64,000 nt of DNA from Frateuria hangzhouensis (GTDB lineage: Bacteria > Pseudomonadota > Gammaproteobacteria > Xanthomonadales > Rhodanobacteraceae). Below are positions 43,325 through 52,660 of the stretch, one piece after another. The stretch spans positions 62,001-126,000 of the forward strand of contig NZ_JAPMIU010000009.1 in assembly GCF_026410505.1 (NCBI RefSeq), written 5' to 3'. Below the pieces are notes generated by a model. That model made no database searches. It was not told where the DNA came from and saw nothing but the letters and a program-made list of their open reading frames with translations. The position numbers were made by a program, and so were the translations under genes. Numbering within the stretch: position 1 is the stretch's first letter; each line of letters starts with the position of its first letter.

Positions 43325-43481
43325 TGGTGGTAAATCCCCCTGTGATACTGCCGCGATAATACAACACGACTCGCGCACTACAGGTGGCGTTTTCTGCAAA
43401 AAAATGCGTGGATAAAATCGCTTTGCATTTACGCAATACGCTGTTTGCGCATGCCCGCCCGGGCATGCGGACGTCCGTTTT
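43325..43481 (-). promoter_or_regulatory. AT-rich upstream region of tssA, candidate promoter
   Basis: The stretch 43352-43450 is clearly less GC-rich than its surroundings. Reading on the minus strand, TATTAT (43361-43356) is a good -10 candidate about 32 bases before the tssA ATG, but no clear -35 sits 16-18 bases upstream. An alternative-sigma promoter or an activator site may be used. Confidence 0.3.
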
Positions 43482-45578
43482 CTAGGGATGCACGTGCCGT
43501 CCGGTCGACTGCGCGGCCGGCTCCTGCGGGCAGCGTCCGATCACGTGGGCCAGCGTGTTGACGTTATCGACCAGGCGGTCGGTGAGGCGGGCGACCTGCT
43601 CGGCGCCGGCCTGGTCTTCGGCCATGGCCAGCAGCGTGCCCAGGCTGCGCTGGAGCAGGCGCAGGTCGGGCAGGTCGGCGATAGGGCGCTGTTCGCGCAG
43701 TGCGCCGGCGATGCCGTGCAAGGTGGCCGCGCCGTGGTCGATGAACGCGCTCACTTCGGTTTGTTCGGGCAGGCTCGAGCGGGTGTGCAGCAGCGCCTCG
43801 AGTGTCATCGCCGTGCGCGCCAGGCGGTTGCCGTTGGCGAACAGGGCCCGCGCCAGGTCGAGCAGCGCGGCGGGCGTGCCCGGTTCGGCGCGCATGCGCT
43901 CGAGCGAGGCCAGCGCATTGGTGCGGGCGGTGCGTGCGGCGGTGCGCGTCTCGTGATGGCTGCCGCGTTGCTGCGGCTGGCCCAGTGCGCGCAGGTAGTC
44001 AGCGTAGCCGTCGATCATGTCGGCCAGCGCGGCGCGCGCCCGGCCGCGCTCCCAGGTCGGCCACAGCACATAGGCCAGCAGCGCCATGCCGCTGCCCAGG
44101 GCGGTGTTGATCACGCGGTCCATCACGGCCACGCCCGGGTCGACGCCTTCGAACGAAAGCAGCACCACGACCGTGCCGGTAAGCGCCGCCACGGCGATGC
44201 CGTAGTGCGCGCTGGCCAGATAGCGGAAAGCCATGCACAGCACGCCCATCAGCGCCAGGTGGGCCCACGGCTGGTCGGGGATCACGTGCAGCAGCGCAGT
44301 GGTCAGCAGCAGACCGAGCACGGTGCCGACCACGCGCAGCAGGCCGAAGTTGAACGTGGCACCGAAGTCCGGCCGCAGTACGATCGCGACTGTCATCGGC
44401 AACCAATAGCCATGTGGCAGTTCGAGCCAGCGCGACAGTGCCAGCGCCAGGCTCAGCGCGACCGCCGAGCGCACGGCGTGGCGGAACGCCACCGAATGTG
44501 GCGTGAGATTGGCCAGCAGCATCGCGGGCGCCGCGCCCTGCCGCAACGAGACCGGCAACCGCAGATCGGCCGTTTCGGCGCGCTGCTCGCCGCGGCTGCC
44601 GGCCCAGTTCGCGTTGCGCACGGCCGCCGCGAGCTGGCCGGCCAGCGCGTGGACGTGCAGCGCGCGCGGGGCGTTCGCCTCGGCGGCATGCCGCTCGATC
44701 GACTGGAGGGCGCGCAGCGCGCGCTCGGCCGCCAGCGGCGCGACGCCTTCCTCCAGCGCCTCGGCGATGTGCTCGAGCACGCGGGCGACGCGTACGCGGA
44801 AACGCAGCGGTACCGCATGGGCTGGCGAGCCGTCCGCCAGCGCGGTCAGTTCCAGGCGGATGCGCTCGGCCAGTTCCAGCATCACGCCGAAGGCTTCCAT
44901 GGCGCGTCCGCGGGCGTGGTAGCGCCCCAGCAGGGTCTGCTGGAGCGTGGTCATCGCGCTGCTGAGCGCCGGTTCGTCCTCGTCGTCCTGCGCACGTTGG
45001 CGGGCGACCGCGGCCAGCCCCCGATACACCACCGCGAGCGCCTGCCGCTCGGGCCGGTAGCGCTGCAGCGGCCAGGCGGCGATCGAGAGCGACATCATCA
45101 GCAGGCCGCCGGCGAAGATCAGCGCCGCACCGGCGGCCGCGGGCCCCAGCGAGGTGGGCGAGGCGGCGGTGACCACCAGCAGGATCATGCTGGTCATGCC
45201 GACCCGCGCCAGGTCGGTGCCGAACACCACCAACATGCCGCCGCCGAAACCGATCGCCGCGCTGGCCAGCAGCATCCACGGCAGGTGCCCGCCGAGCAGG
45301 AAACCGGCGAACGCGGCCAGACCCGCGGCAAGCGAGGCCAGCAGCAACTGCCGTACCCGCTGGCGATACGGACCGGGCTGGTCGGAAAACATCGTGTCCA
45401 GCGCGCCGACGGCCACGCCCAGGCCGATCGCGGTATGCCCGCAGGCCATGCCGACCGCCAGCGGCAGCACCACCGCCAGCGCATTGCGCACGACCACCCG
45501 CAGCGGGACGTCCGGACGCTTGGTCCGGGTCAGGCTTTCCAGCACGTTGACGCGAAGCGAGTAGACGCTGGCGGACAT
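43482..45578 (-). CDS. FUSC-family membrane protein (fusaric-acid-resistance/YccS-like)
   Basis: The 698-residue protein has two groups of membrane helices, about 25-175 (VVLPLAVGMACGHTAIGLGV) and about 365-510 (SVALSLALALSRWLELPHGYWLPMT, LLRVVGTVLGLLLTTALLH), each followed by a long soluble helical domain. This is the FUSC arrangement, with the signature YWLPMTVAIVLRPDFGATF in the second half. Members are thought to export aromatic acids or similar compounds; the substrate here is unknown. It is single, with a roughly 157-base gap to tssA. Confidence 0.85.
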   Translation of the reverse strand: MSASVYSLRVNVLESLTRTKRPDVPLRVVVRNALAVVLPLAVGMACGHTAIGLGVAVGALDTMFSDQPGPYRQRVRQLLLASLAAGLAAFAGFLLGGHLPWMLLASAAIGFGGGMLVVFGTDLARVGMTSMILLVVTAASPTSLGPAAAGAALIFAGGLLMMSLSIAAWPLQRYRPERQALAVVYRGLAAVARQRAQDDEDEPALSSAMTTLQQTLLGRYHARGRAMEAFGVMLELAERIRLELTALADGSPAHAVPLRFRVRVARVLEHIAEALEEGVAPLAAERALRALQSIERHAAEANAPRALHVHALAGQLAAAVRNANWAGSRGEQRAETADLRLPVSLRQGAAPAMLLANLTPHSVAFRHAVRSAVALSLALALSRWLELPHGYWLPMTVAIVLRPDFGATFNFGLLRVVGTVLGLLLTTALLHVIPDQPWAHLALMGVLCMAFRYLASAHYGIAVAALTGTVVVLLSFEGVDPGVAVMDRVINTALGSGMALLAYVLWPTWERGRARAALADMIDGYADYLRALGQPQQRGSHHETRTAARTARTNALASLERMRAEPGTPAALLDLARALFANGNRLARTAMTLEALLHTRSSLPEQTEVSAFIDHGAATLHGIAGALREQRPIADLPDLRLLQRSLGTLLAMAEDQAGAEQVARLTDRLVDNVNTLAHVIGRCPQEPAAQSTGRHVHP

Positions 45579-45755
45579 GGCCGAATCACGGGTGGGGAAG
45601 GCGATTCTGCACGAGCCCAGTTGAACGGAGCACGACGGGCGTCACGCCCGGTTGCCTGGCGGCGGGAAAATTTACGCCGCGTTGATCGCGCATCCGTGCG
45701 TGATTGGTGACCGCACTCCGGTGGCGGCCGATCGAACGGCGGCCGATCGATCGCC

Positions 45756-46319
45756 TTACGCGCGGCCGGCGAACTCGCCCGTCAGCGTGTTCACCCACAC
45801 CTTCTCGTCGTTGGTGATGTATTCCGGCACCTGGATCTCCACGCCGGTGGCGAGCCGTGCCGGCTTGGTGCGCTTGGTGGCGCTGGCGCCCTTGAGCTCG
45901 GGTGCGGTGTCGACCACGGTCAGCACCACGCTGGTGGGCACCTGCAGGCCGACCGGCGCGTCGTCGATGAGCTGCACGTAATAGCCCTCGGTGTCCTCGA
46001 CGATGTAGCCGGCGTTGTCGCCGACCAGTTCGGGACCGAGCAGGTACTGGGTGTAGTCCTCGGCATCCATGAACACGAACGCCTCGCCGTCCATGTAGGA
46101 GAAGTTCGCCGCGCGGCGGACCAGGTCCATTTCCCTGAGATCGTCATCGGCGCGCAGGCTCAGGTCGAACTTGCGCCCACCGGGGATCGAATACATCGTG
46201 AAGCGGAAGGTGACGTTGCCGCCGCGCGCGGTGGGCGAGCTGCGCTCGATGTCGCGCACCTGGTAGACGGTGCCGTCGTGTTCGATCACGTTGCCTTTCT
46301 TGACGTCGGAAGCTTTCAT
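45756..46319 (-). CDS. efpL: EfpL (YeiP) elongation factor P-like protein
   Basis: The 187-residue protein has three beta domains of the EF-P family. It carries the EfpL/YeiP loop SPTARGG, with Arg where classical EF-P has the modified Lys, and the paralogue-type ETAPxxKGASA-like stretch ([20 protein letters not shown]), then [10 protein letters not shown]. EfpL binds the ribosome and relieves stalling at a subset of motifs, including polyproline. The ATG at 46319 ([16 protein letters not shown]) is set by homology; the extra 33 codons upstream translate a GGGATTC repeat. Confidence 0.88.
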   Translation of the reverse strand: MKASDVKKGNVIEHDGTVYQVRDIERSSPTARGGNVTFRFTMYSIPGGRKFDLSLRADDDLREMDLVRRAANFSYMDGEAFVFMDAEDYTQYLLGPELVGDNAGYIVEDTEGYYVQLIDDAPVGLQVPTSVVLTVVDTAPELKGASATKRTKPARLATGVEIQVPEYITNDEKVWVNTLTGEFAGRA

Positions 46320-46424
46320 GGGGTGCCGGGATTCGTGATTGGGATTCGGGATTCGGGAAACGGGATTCGGAATGGCGAAGAGCTCAGGACGCGGCTTTTG
46401 CGAATCCCGAATTCCCAATCCCGG
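46320..46424. repeat. GGGATTCG-type short repeats before efpL
   Basis: Tandem-like copies of GGGATTCG (GGGATTCGTGATTGGGATTC onward, 46329-46371) face inverted copies CGAATCCCGAATTCCCAATCCCGG (46401-46424). The two halves can pair as a long hairpin between the short-chain dehydrogenase stop and the efpL start. Confidence 0.65.
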
Positions 46425-47192
46425 CTACTTCGGCTGCAACCGCACCGCGCCATCCAGGCGGATCGTCTCGCCGTTGATGTAGCGGTTGCCGAGGATGAAC
46501 GCGACGGTGGCGGCGAACTCCTCCGGCTTGCCCAGGCGCGAGGGGAACGGGATGGACGCGGACAGCGACTGCTGCACGGCTTCGGGCATGCCATCGACCA
46601 TGGGGGTCCAGAAGATGCCCGGCGCGATGGTCGCCACGCGGATGCCGAAGCGGGCCAGTTCGCGCGCCATCGGCAGGGTCATGCCGACCACGCCGCCCTT
46701 GGAGGCCGAGTAGGCCGCCTGGCCGATCTGGCCTTCGTAGGCGGCGACCGAGGCGGTGTTGATGATCACGCCGCGCTCGCCGTCCTCGCCCGGCTCGTTG
46801 GATTGCATCAGCGCCGCGCCGGCCTTGGCCACGTTGAAGCTGCCGACCAGGTTGACCGTCACGGTGCCGGCGAAATTGGACAGCGCCATCGGGCCTTCCT
46901 TGCCCAGCACGCGCCCGGCGCCCAGGATGCCGGCGCAGTTCATCACCACGTTCAGCCCGCCCATCGCCTCGCGTGCGGCGGCCACGTTGGCGGTTACCCC
47001 CTCTTCGGAGGTGACGTCGGTGCGATGGAAGCGCGCCGCCTCGCCCAGTGCCTTCGCGGCCTGCTGGCCCTTCTCCTCGTTGACGTCGAACAGCGCCACT
47101 TTGGCGCCGTGCGCGACGAGATGCTGCGCCACCGCGTGGCCGAGTCCGGAGGCGCCGCCGGTGATGACGGCCTTGACCTGATCGAGCTGCAT
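46425..47192 (-). CDS. Short-chain dehydrogenase, 3-hydroxyacyl-CoA dehydrogenase type 2-like
   Basis: The 255-residue SDR has the cofactor motif TGGASGLG (about 12-19), NCAG, and the catalytic Ser...Tyr-x-x-x-Lys (TASVAAYEGQIGQAAYSASK). Asp at the end of the second strand (ALFDVN) points to NAD(H). The sequence around TVTVNLVGSFNVAK and APGIFWTPMV resembles HSD17B10/type 2 3-hydroxyacyl-CoA dehydrogenases of fatty-acid and branched-chain oxidation. The start at 47192 was chosen by family alignment; AAGGA lies upstream. Confidence 0.85.
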   Translation of the reverse strand: MQLDQVKAVITGGASGLGHAVAQHLVAHGAKVALFDVNEEKGQQAAKALGEAARFHRTDVTSEEGVTANVAAAREAMGGLNVVMNCAGILGAGRVLGKEGPMALSNFAGTVTVNLVGSFNVAKAGAALMQSNEPGEDGERGVIINTASVAAYEGQIGQAAYSASKGGVVGMTLPMARELARFGIRVATIAPGIFWTPMVDGMPEAVQQSLSASIPFPSRLGKPEEFAATVAFILGNRYINGETIRLDGAVRLQPK

Positions 47193-47256
47193 GGGAGGGT
47201 CCTTGGATGCGGAAAACGGCAATGGTAGCCGAAGCCGGCAACCCCGCCCGAGACCG

Positions 47257-47320
47257 CAGGGTGGGCTTCAGCCCGCCATGCACGGTGCGGCAGGGGGCGG
47301 TGGGCTGAAGCCCACCCTAC
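47257..47320. repeat. REP-like double palindrome, family A, copy 2; supplies the lpxH stop
   Basis: CAGGGTGGGCTTCAGCCCGCC and GGCGGTGGGCTGAAGCCCACCCTAC pair with one or two changes. On the minus strand the TAG in its GTAGGG end is the lpxH stop codon (47319-47317). Confidence 0.85.
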
Positions 47321-48036
47321 AGGCTCCGCAGATCGAGGTTGTCCGCGTCCACGCGCAGCACCGAGCCCTGCTCGTACCAGTCGCCCAGCACGATGCGCTG
47401 CGCGTCCTGGCCGTCGAGCGAGAAATCGTGGACGGCCGGCCGGTGCGTGTGGCCGTGGATCAGGCGGGTGACGCCGGCGCCGCGCATCGCCTGAGCCACC
47501 GCGTCGGCGTTGACGTCCATGATCGATTCCATGGTGGCGCCGGTGTGTGCGCGGCTGTCGGCGCGGGCCTTGGCGGCGAACGCTCGGCGCGCCTGCAGCG
47601 GCATCGCCAGGATGTTGGCCTTCCACTCGGGCGTGCGTACCTGGCGGCGCACGGTCTGGTAGGCAATATCGTCGGTGCACAACGTGTCGCCGTGCATCAG
47701 CAGGGTGGGGCGGCCGTGCAGGTCGTGCACCACGCCATCCTCCAGCAGAGTCAGGCCGGCGCGCTCGGCGTAGTCCTGGCCGAGCAGGAAATCGCGGTTG
47801 CCGGGCATGAAATACACGGGCCGGCCCGATGCGCGTACGGCACGCGTGGCGCGCGCGATGCGCGCGGGCAGTTCGGCGTCATCGTCGTCGCCGATCCACG
47901 CCTCGACCAGGTCGCCTAGGATGTAGAGCGCGTCCGCCTGCCGCACTTCGTCGCCGGCGAGGTAGCGCTCGAACAGCGCGGTGATGTGCGGACGGCTGTC
48001 GTCCAGGTGCAGGTCGGCGATGAACAGGCTGGCCAT
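47317..48036 (-). CDS. lpxH: LpxH, UDP-2,3-diacylglucosamine diphosphatase
   Basis: The 239-residue calcineurin-like phosphoesterase has all metal motifs: DLHL (8-11), GDLVEAW, GNRDF, HGD and GHTHRP. LpxH hydrolyses UDP-2,3-diacylglucosamine to lipid X in lipid A synthesis at the inner membrane. Its start overlaps the stop of the cyclophilin gene (TGATG), so the two are co-translated. Its stop lies in a family A palindrome, which suggests the repeat inserted at or replaced the original gene end. Confidence 0.94.
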   Translation of the reverse strand: MASLFIADLHLDDSRPHITALFERYLAGDEVRQADALYILGDLVEAWIGDDDDAELPARIARATRAVRASGRPVYFMPGNRDFLLGQDYAERAGLTLLEDGVVHDLHGRPTLLMHGDTLCTDDIAYQTVRRQVRTPEWKANILAMPLQARRAFAAKARADSRAHTGATMESIMDVNADAVAQAMRGAGVTRLIHGHTHRPAVHDFSLDGQDAQRIVLGDWYEQGSVLRVDADNLDLRSL

Positions 48037-48731
48037 CAGCGGCCCCTGGGCTTGCCGGCCGGTTTGGCGGCGCTGGCGGCCTTGGCCGGCGCCTGGGCAC
48101 TGGCGGCCGATGCAGGCGCTTGCGCACCGACCACGCGTGCGCTTTCGATCACCGGCAGCGGCTGGGGTACGTCGGCGGCGAACGGACCCTGGCCGCGGGT
48201 CGGCAGCGCGGCGATCTTGTCGACCACGTCCATGCCCTCGACCACCCGGCCGAATACCGCGTAGCCCCAGGTCAGGCCGCTCTGGTTGCCGGCGTAGTCG
48301 AGGCGGCGGTTGTCCACCAGGTTGATGAAGAACTGCGCCGTGCCGGAACCGGGGTCGGCCCCGCGTGCCACCGCCACGGTGCCGCGCAGGTTGGACAGGC
48401 CGTTGTCGGCCTCGCTGGCGATGCCCGGGTGCGTGCGCTTCGGTTGCAGGTTGCGCGTATACAGGCCGCCCTGCACGAGGTAGCCGGCGATCGCGCGGTG
48501 GAACACCGTGCCGTCGTAGAAGCCGTCTTTCACGTACTGCAGGAAGTTGGCCACGCTCTTGGGTGCCTTGTCCGGATACAGCTCCACAGTGACGTCGCCC
48601 ACGCTGGTGTGCAGCAGCACCTTCGGTCCCGGGGCGGGCGGCGTGGCGCCGGCGGTCGACGCCGGTGCGGCCGTCTGGGCGGCCAGGCCGAGCGGCAGGA
48701 ACAGCAGGAGGGCCAGCAGGAGTCGGGACAT
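48036..48731 (-). CDS. Periplasmic cyclophilin-type peptidyl-prolyl isomerase
   Basis: The 231-residue protein has a signal peptide (LLLALLLFLPLGLAAQ), then a cyclophilin domain (about 38-200: GTVFHRAIAGYLVQGG, GTVAVARGADPGSGTAQFFIN, GYAVFGRVVEGMDVV). The catalytic Arg of FHR is present. It speeds proline isomerisation of periplasmic proteins. The C-terminal tail is a low-complexity Ala/Lys/Pro stretch. It lies directly upstream of lpxH with a one-base overlap. The ATG at 48731 starts at the signal peptide; the longer open frame is not supported. Confidence 0.9.
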   Translation of the reverse strand: MSRLLLALLLFLPLGLAAQTAAPASTAGATPPAPGPKVLLHTSVGDVTVELYPDKAPKSVANFLQYVKDGFYDGTVFHRAIAGYLVQGGLYTRNLQPKRTHPGIASEADNGLSNLRGTVAVARGADPGSGTAQFFINLVDNRRLDYAGNQSGLTWGYAVFGRVVEGMDVVDKIAALPTRGQGPFAADVPQPLPVIESARVVGAQAPASAASAQAPAKAASAAKPAGKPRGR

Positions 48732-48835
48732 GCGTGCGGAACCTGTATGGGATGACGGCATGATACGCGGAGGCGTTGCATGCGCTGAAGCACGGCGATC
48801 CAGCGGACGCGAAGCGCAGCCAGGCAGGGCCCGGA

Positions 48836-50350
48836 TCAGGTGCGCTGGATCTCCAGCGTCAGCCCCAGCTCCGCCATCGGCGCCTGTTCCTGCTCCAGGT
48901 CCGCCTCGGTCAGCGGGTGCTGGTCCAGCCAACTGGCCGGAATGGCCAGACGCAGGCGGTGGCTGGTGGCGCCAAGCTTGAGCAGTGGCAGCGATTCGGG
49001 GCGGCGGCCGCGACGGAACAGCACGGCCAGGCGCAGCAGCGCGGTGATGTGGCGGGCCAGCGCGCGGTAGCGCTGTGGCAGCACCGTGATCAGCGCCTTG
49101 GCCGGCTTGCGCCGGTGTGCCTCGATCACCGCCGAAAGCAGTTGCTGTTCCTGTCGCGAGAAACCGGCCAGGTCGGCGTGGCGCAGGATGTAGGCGCCGT
49201 GGTGGTGATGCTGGCTGTGCGCGATGGCCAAGCCGATCTCGTGCACGCGGGCGGCCCAGGAGAGCCACTCGCGCGCCTCGGCATCCAGCTTCCAGGGCCG
49301 CGCGACCTGGTCGAACAGCATCAGGGCGGTCTGCTCCACGCGGCGTGCCTGCGCGCGGTCGACGCCGTAGCGCGTGGCCAGCGCATCGATGCTGTCGGTG
49401 CGCGGATCGCTGCCGCCGGCGCGCCCGAGCAGATCCCAGAGCAGGCCCTCGCGCATGGAGCTTTCGCAGACGCGCAGGTGGTCGATGCCCAGCGCCTCGA
49501 ACGCCGCCTCCAGGATCACCACCGCGCCGGCGAACACCGGCGCGCGCTCCTCGGTGAGCCCGGGCAGGCGCAAAAGGTCCATCTGGCCCTGCTCGAGTAC
49601 GGCCTCGCGCAACTCGGCCAGGGCTTCCTGCGTGATCCCGTCGTCGGTCAGGCCCATCGCCTGGACCACCGCGTCGACCGCCTTGGCGCTGCCGGAAGAG
49701 CCGTAGGCCTCCTGCCAGCCCGATTCACGGAAATCCTCGGCGAACTGCTGCAGCAACACGCCGACCTCGCTGCGTGCGCGTTGCCAGCGCTTGGCCGTCA
49801 GCCGGCCGCCGGGGAAGAAGCGCAGCGTCGAGGCGATGCAGCCGGCCTGCACGCTCTCGGTATGCAGCGGCGCCAGGCCGCGGCCAATGATGAACTCGGT
49901 ACTGCCGCCACCCACGTCGATCACCAGTCGCGGCTCGCGCGAGGCGGGCAGGTCGTGCGCTACGCCAAGGAAGATGAGCCGACCTTCCTCGCGGCCGGAG
50001 ACGATTTCCACGGGATGTCCCAGCGCCGCCTCGGCGGCGCCCAGGAAGCTGTGCGGCGAGGCCAGCCGCCGCACGGTATTGGTCGCCACCGCGCGCACGT
50101 TGGCCGAGGGCAGGCTTTCGATGCGCTGGCCGAAACGGGCCAGGCTGGCGAGCGCGCGCGCGCGGTGGGCCGCGTCCAGCGTGCCGTCCGAGCGCAGGCC
50201 CGCGGCCAGCCGCACGCTGTCGCGCAGGCGGTCGATCACGCGTGGCTCGCCGTGTTCCATGCGTGCGACCACGATGTGGAAGCTGTTCGAGCCCAGGTCG
50301 ACGGCCGCGATCAGTTCGCCATCCTGGATGGGTACGGGCTCGGTGGTCAC
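48836..50350 (-). CDS. ppx: Exopolyphosphatase Ppx/GppA family
   Basis: The 504-residue ASKHA-fold phosphatase has an N-terminal phosphate loop AAVDLGSNSFH (about 14-24), a second loop VIDVGGGSTEFI, and a C-terminal HD-like helical domain (ARVHEIGLAIAHSQHHHHGAYI). It removes phosphate from polyphosphate chains or acts on pppGpp. The start is set at GTG 50350 because family members begin just before the first loop; the ribosome binding site there is weak. It is the last gene of phoB-phoR-ppk-ppx, separated from ppk by a family B palindrome. Confidence 0.88.
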   Translation of the reverse strand: MTTEPVPIQDGELIAAVDLGSNSFHIVVARMEHGEPRVIDRLRDSVRLAAGLRSDGTLDAAHRARALASLARFGQRIESLPSANVRAVATNTVRRLASPHSFLGAAEAALGHPVEIVSGREEGRLIFLGVAHDLPASREPRLVIDVGGGSTEFIIGRGLAPLHTESVQAGCIASTLRFFPGGRLTAKRWQRARSEVGVLLQQFAEDFRESGWQEAYGSSGSAKAVDAVVQAMGLTDDGITQEALAELREAVLEQGQMDLLRLPGLTEERAPVFAGAVVILEAAFEALGIDHLRVCESSMREGLLWDLLGRAGGSDPRTDSIDALATRYGVDRAQARRVEQTALMLFDQVARPWKLDAEAREWLSWAARVHEIGLAIAHSQHHHHGAYILRHADLAGFSRQEQQLLSAVIEAHRRKPAKALITVLPQRYRALARHITALLRLAVLFRRGRRPESLPLLKLGATSHRLRLAIPASWLDQHPLTEADLEQEQAPMAELGLTLEIQRT

Positions 50351-50409
50351 GCGGGAATTCCGGTCGGGCGAAACAGGGATTTTGCCATGCGTAACCCTGC
50401 GCTCTTCGC

Positions 50410-50489
50410 GGGAGCCCGCTTGTGGCCGGCGCCACTGCGCTGGTCGCGGCCCGAAACCGGGAGTATCGCCCGCAAGTGGGCTTCTGCAG
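50410..50489. repeat. REP-like palindrome, family B, copy 3
   Basis: CGGGAGCCCGCTTGTGGCCG and GTATCGCCCGCAAGTGGGCT form imperfect arms around a loop. It separates ppk from ppx. Confidence 0.65.
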
Positions 50490-50507
50490 GGAATCCTGGC
50501 GCGAGGG

Positions 50508-52610
50508 TCATGCGCAGATCTTCGCGAGCAGGGTCTGCTGCGCGCAGTGAGGCGGCTGGTCGCCGGGGGTGGCGCGCGTGTAGCGGCCGTCGCTGCCCAG
50601 CAGCCAGGCCTGGGTGTTGTCGGCCAGGCCGTTGGCCAGCGTCTCGTCGAACACGCGCTTGGCCAGGGCCGGGTCCATGATCGGAAAGGCAACCTCGATG
50701 CGGCGCATCAGGTTGCGCTCCATCCAGTCGGCGCTGGCGCAGTAGATCTCCGGCTTGCCGTCGTTGGCGAACCAGTACACGCGGCTGTGTTCCAGGAAGC
50801 GTCCCACGATCGAGCGCACGCGGATGCGCTCGGAAATGCCCGGCAGGCCGGGCCGCAGCGTGCAGGCGCCGCGCACGATCAGATCGATCTCCACGCCCGC
50901 CTGCGAGGCGCGGTACAGCGCCTCGATCACGTGCGATTCGTTCAGCGCATTGAGCTTGGCCACGATGCGCGCCGGCCGCCCGGCCTGCGCGTGGGCGGTC
51001 TCGCGCTGGATCTTGGCCACCACGCTCTTGTACAGCGTGAACGGCGAGTGCAGCAGGCGCTTGAGGCTGATCACCGAGCCCAGGCCGGAGAGCTGCTGGA
51101 ACACCTTGTGCAGGTCTTCGCCGATCTCCGGGTTGGCGGTCATCAGGCCGATGTCGGTGTACATGCGGCTGTTGGCCTGATGGTAGTTGCCGGTGGACAG
51201 GTGCACGTAGCGGTGCAGCGCGTCGGCCTCGCGGCGCACGATCAGCATCATCTTGGCGTGGGTCTTGTAGCCGACCACGCCGTAGACCACCTGCACGCCG
51301 GCTTCCTGCAGCTGCGTGGCCAGGCGGATGTTGGCCTCCTCGTCGAAGCGCGCGCGCAGCTCGATCACGACGGTGACGTCCTTGCCGTTGCGCGCGGCCT
51401 CCACCAGCAGATCGACCAGCGGGGTGTCCTCGCCGGCGCGGTAGAGCGTCTGCTTGATCGCCAGCACGTTCGGGTCGGTGGCGGCCTGGCGCAACAGGTC
51501 GACCACCGCGGCGAAACTTTCGTACGGATGGTGCAGCAGCACGTCGCGCTGCCCGATCAGCTCGAACAGGTTGGTGCCCGGCCCGATCGCCGCCGGCAGG
51601 CAGGGCACGAAGCGGGGGAACTTCAGTTCCGGCCGGTCCAGGTGCTCGTAGATGCCGCCCGCGCGGATGATGTTGACCGGCCCATCGCAACGGTAGACGT
51701 CCGATGCGTCCAGTTCGAAGTTCGCCACCAGCATCGCGGTGATCGCCTTGGGGCAGTCGTTGGCGATCTCCAGCCGCACCGGGCGTGCGTAGCCGCGGCC
51801 CAGCAGCTCCTCGCTGAGCGCGCGGGCGAGGTTCTCCACCTCCGCTTCCTCCACGATCAACTCGCTGTTGCGGGTGACGCGGAACTGGTAGGAGCCGACC
51901 ACCTTGAAGCCGGCGAACATCAGATCGACGAAGGCCTGCAGCAGTTCGGCCAGGAACACGAAGTTGTCGCCGCCGCCGCCCACCTCCGCCGGCAGCCTGA
52001 CGATGCGCGGCAGCGAGCGCGGCGCGCGCACCAGCGCCATGTGGCCCTCGTGGCCGAACGCGTCGCGGCCCTGCAGCACCACCGCGATGTTGAGTGTCTT
52101 GTTGAGGATGCGCGGAAACGGGTGCGCCGGGTCCAGGCCCAGCGGCGAGAGCACCGGCAGCACCTCGTGCTCGAAATAACCCTGCAGCCAGCGCCGCTGC
52201 ACCGGCGTCCACTTGTCGCGGGTGAGGAAATGGATGTTGGCCGCGTCGAGCTGCGGTTTGAGCTGGTCCTGCCAGGTGGCGTACTGCTCGGTGACCAGAT
52301 CCAGCACGCGCGCGCGGATGCGCGCGAGCAGCTCGCCGGAAGGCAGTCCGTCCGGCCCTGGCGCGGCCGAGCCGTAGGCGTGGTGATGCTTGAGCATCGC
52401 CACCCGTACCTCGAAGAACTCGTCCAGGTTGTTGGCCACGATGCTCAGGTAGCGCAGCCGTTCCAGCAGAGGCACATGCGCGTCGCGCGCCATCGCCAGC
52501 ACGCGGAAGTTGAACTCCAGCGCCGCCAGTTCGCGGCTCAGGTAGAGCTCCGGCGCGGTCAGGTCGGCGATCGCAGTGGCGGTTTGCGGGAGTTTGCGGG
52601 CCATGGGCAC
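50508..52610 (-). CDS. ppk: Polyphosphate kinase Ppk1
   Basis: The 700-residue protein has the full Ppk1 layout: an N domain (LSRELAALEFNFRVLAMARD), a head domain, and two PLD-like catalytic domains. His451 in YKTHAK is the likely phosphorylated histidine, followed by HLSTGNYHQANSRMYTDIGL and SRVYWFANDG. It makes polyphosphate from ATP reversibly. It is co-oriented with phoBR upstream, consistent with control by phosphate starvation. An alternative start is the ATG two codons in (52604). Confidence 0.95.
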   Translation of the reverse strand: MPMARKLPQTATAIADLTAPELYLSRELAALEFNFRVLAMARDAHVPLLERLRYLSIVANNLDEFFEVRVAMLKHHHAYGSAAPGPDGLPSGELLARIRARVLDLVTEQYATWQDQLKPQLDAANIHFLTRDKWTPVQRRWLQGYFEHEVLPVLSPLGLDPAHPFPRILNKTLNIAVVLQGRDAFGHEGHMALVRAPRSLPRIVRLPAEVGGGGDNFVFLAELLQAFVDLMFAGFKVVGSYQFRVTRNSELIVEEAEVENLARALSEELLGRGYARPVRLEIANDCPKAITAMLVANFELDASDVYRCDGPVNIIRAGGIYEHLDRPELKFPRFVPCLPAAIGPGTNLFELIGQRDVLLHHPYESFAAVVDLLRQAATDPNVLAIKQTLYRAGEDTPLVDLLVEAARNGKDVTVVIELRARFDEEANIRLATQLQEAGVQVVYGVVGYKTHAKMMLIVRREADALHRYVHLSTGNYHQANSRMYTDIGLMTANPEIGEDLHKVFQQLSGLGSVISLKRLLHSPFTLYKSVVAKIQRETAHAQAGRPARIVAKLNALNESHVIEALYRASQAGVEIDLIVRGACTLRPGLPGISERIRVRSIVGRFLEHSRVYWFANDGKPEIYCASADWMERNLMRRIEVAFPIMDPALAKRVFDETLANGLADNTQAWLLGSDGRYTRATPGDQPPHCAQQTLLAKICA

Positions 52611-52660
52611 CCATTCTGGACGATGCCGGGGCCAAGTACACCCCGGGGCCGCGCATCCAA

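Noticed and set aside
45756-46418. Longer start for efpL with 33 extra codons
   Set aside because: The extra codons translate the GGGATTC repeat block, and EfpL proteins begin at MKA(S/N)-like sequence.
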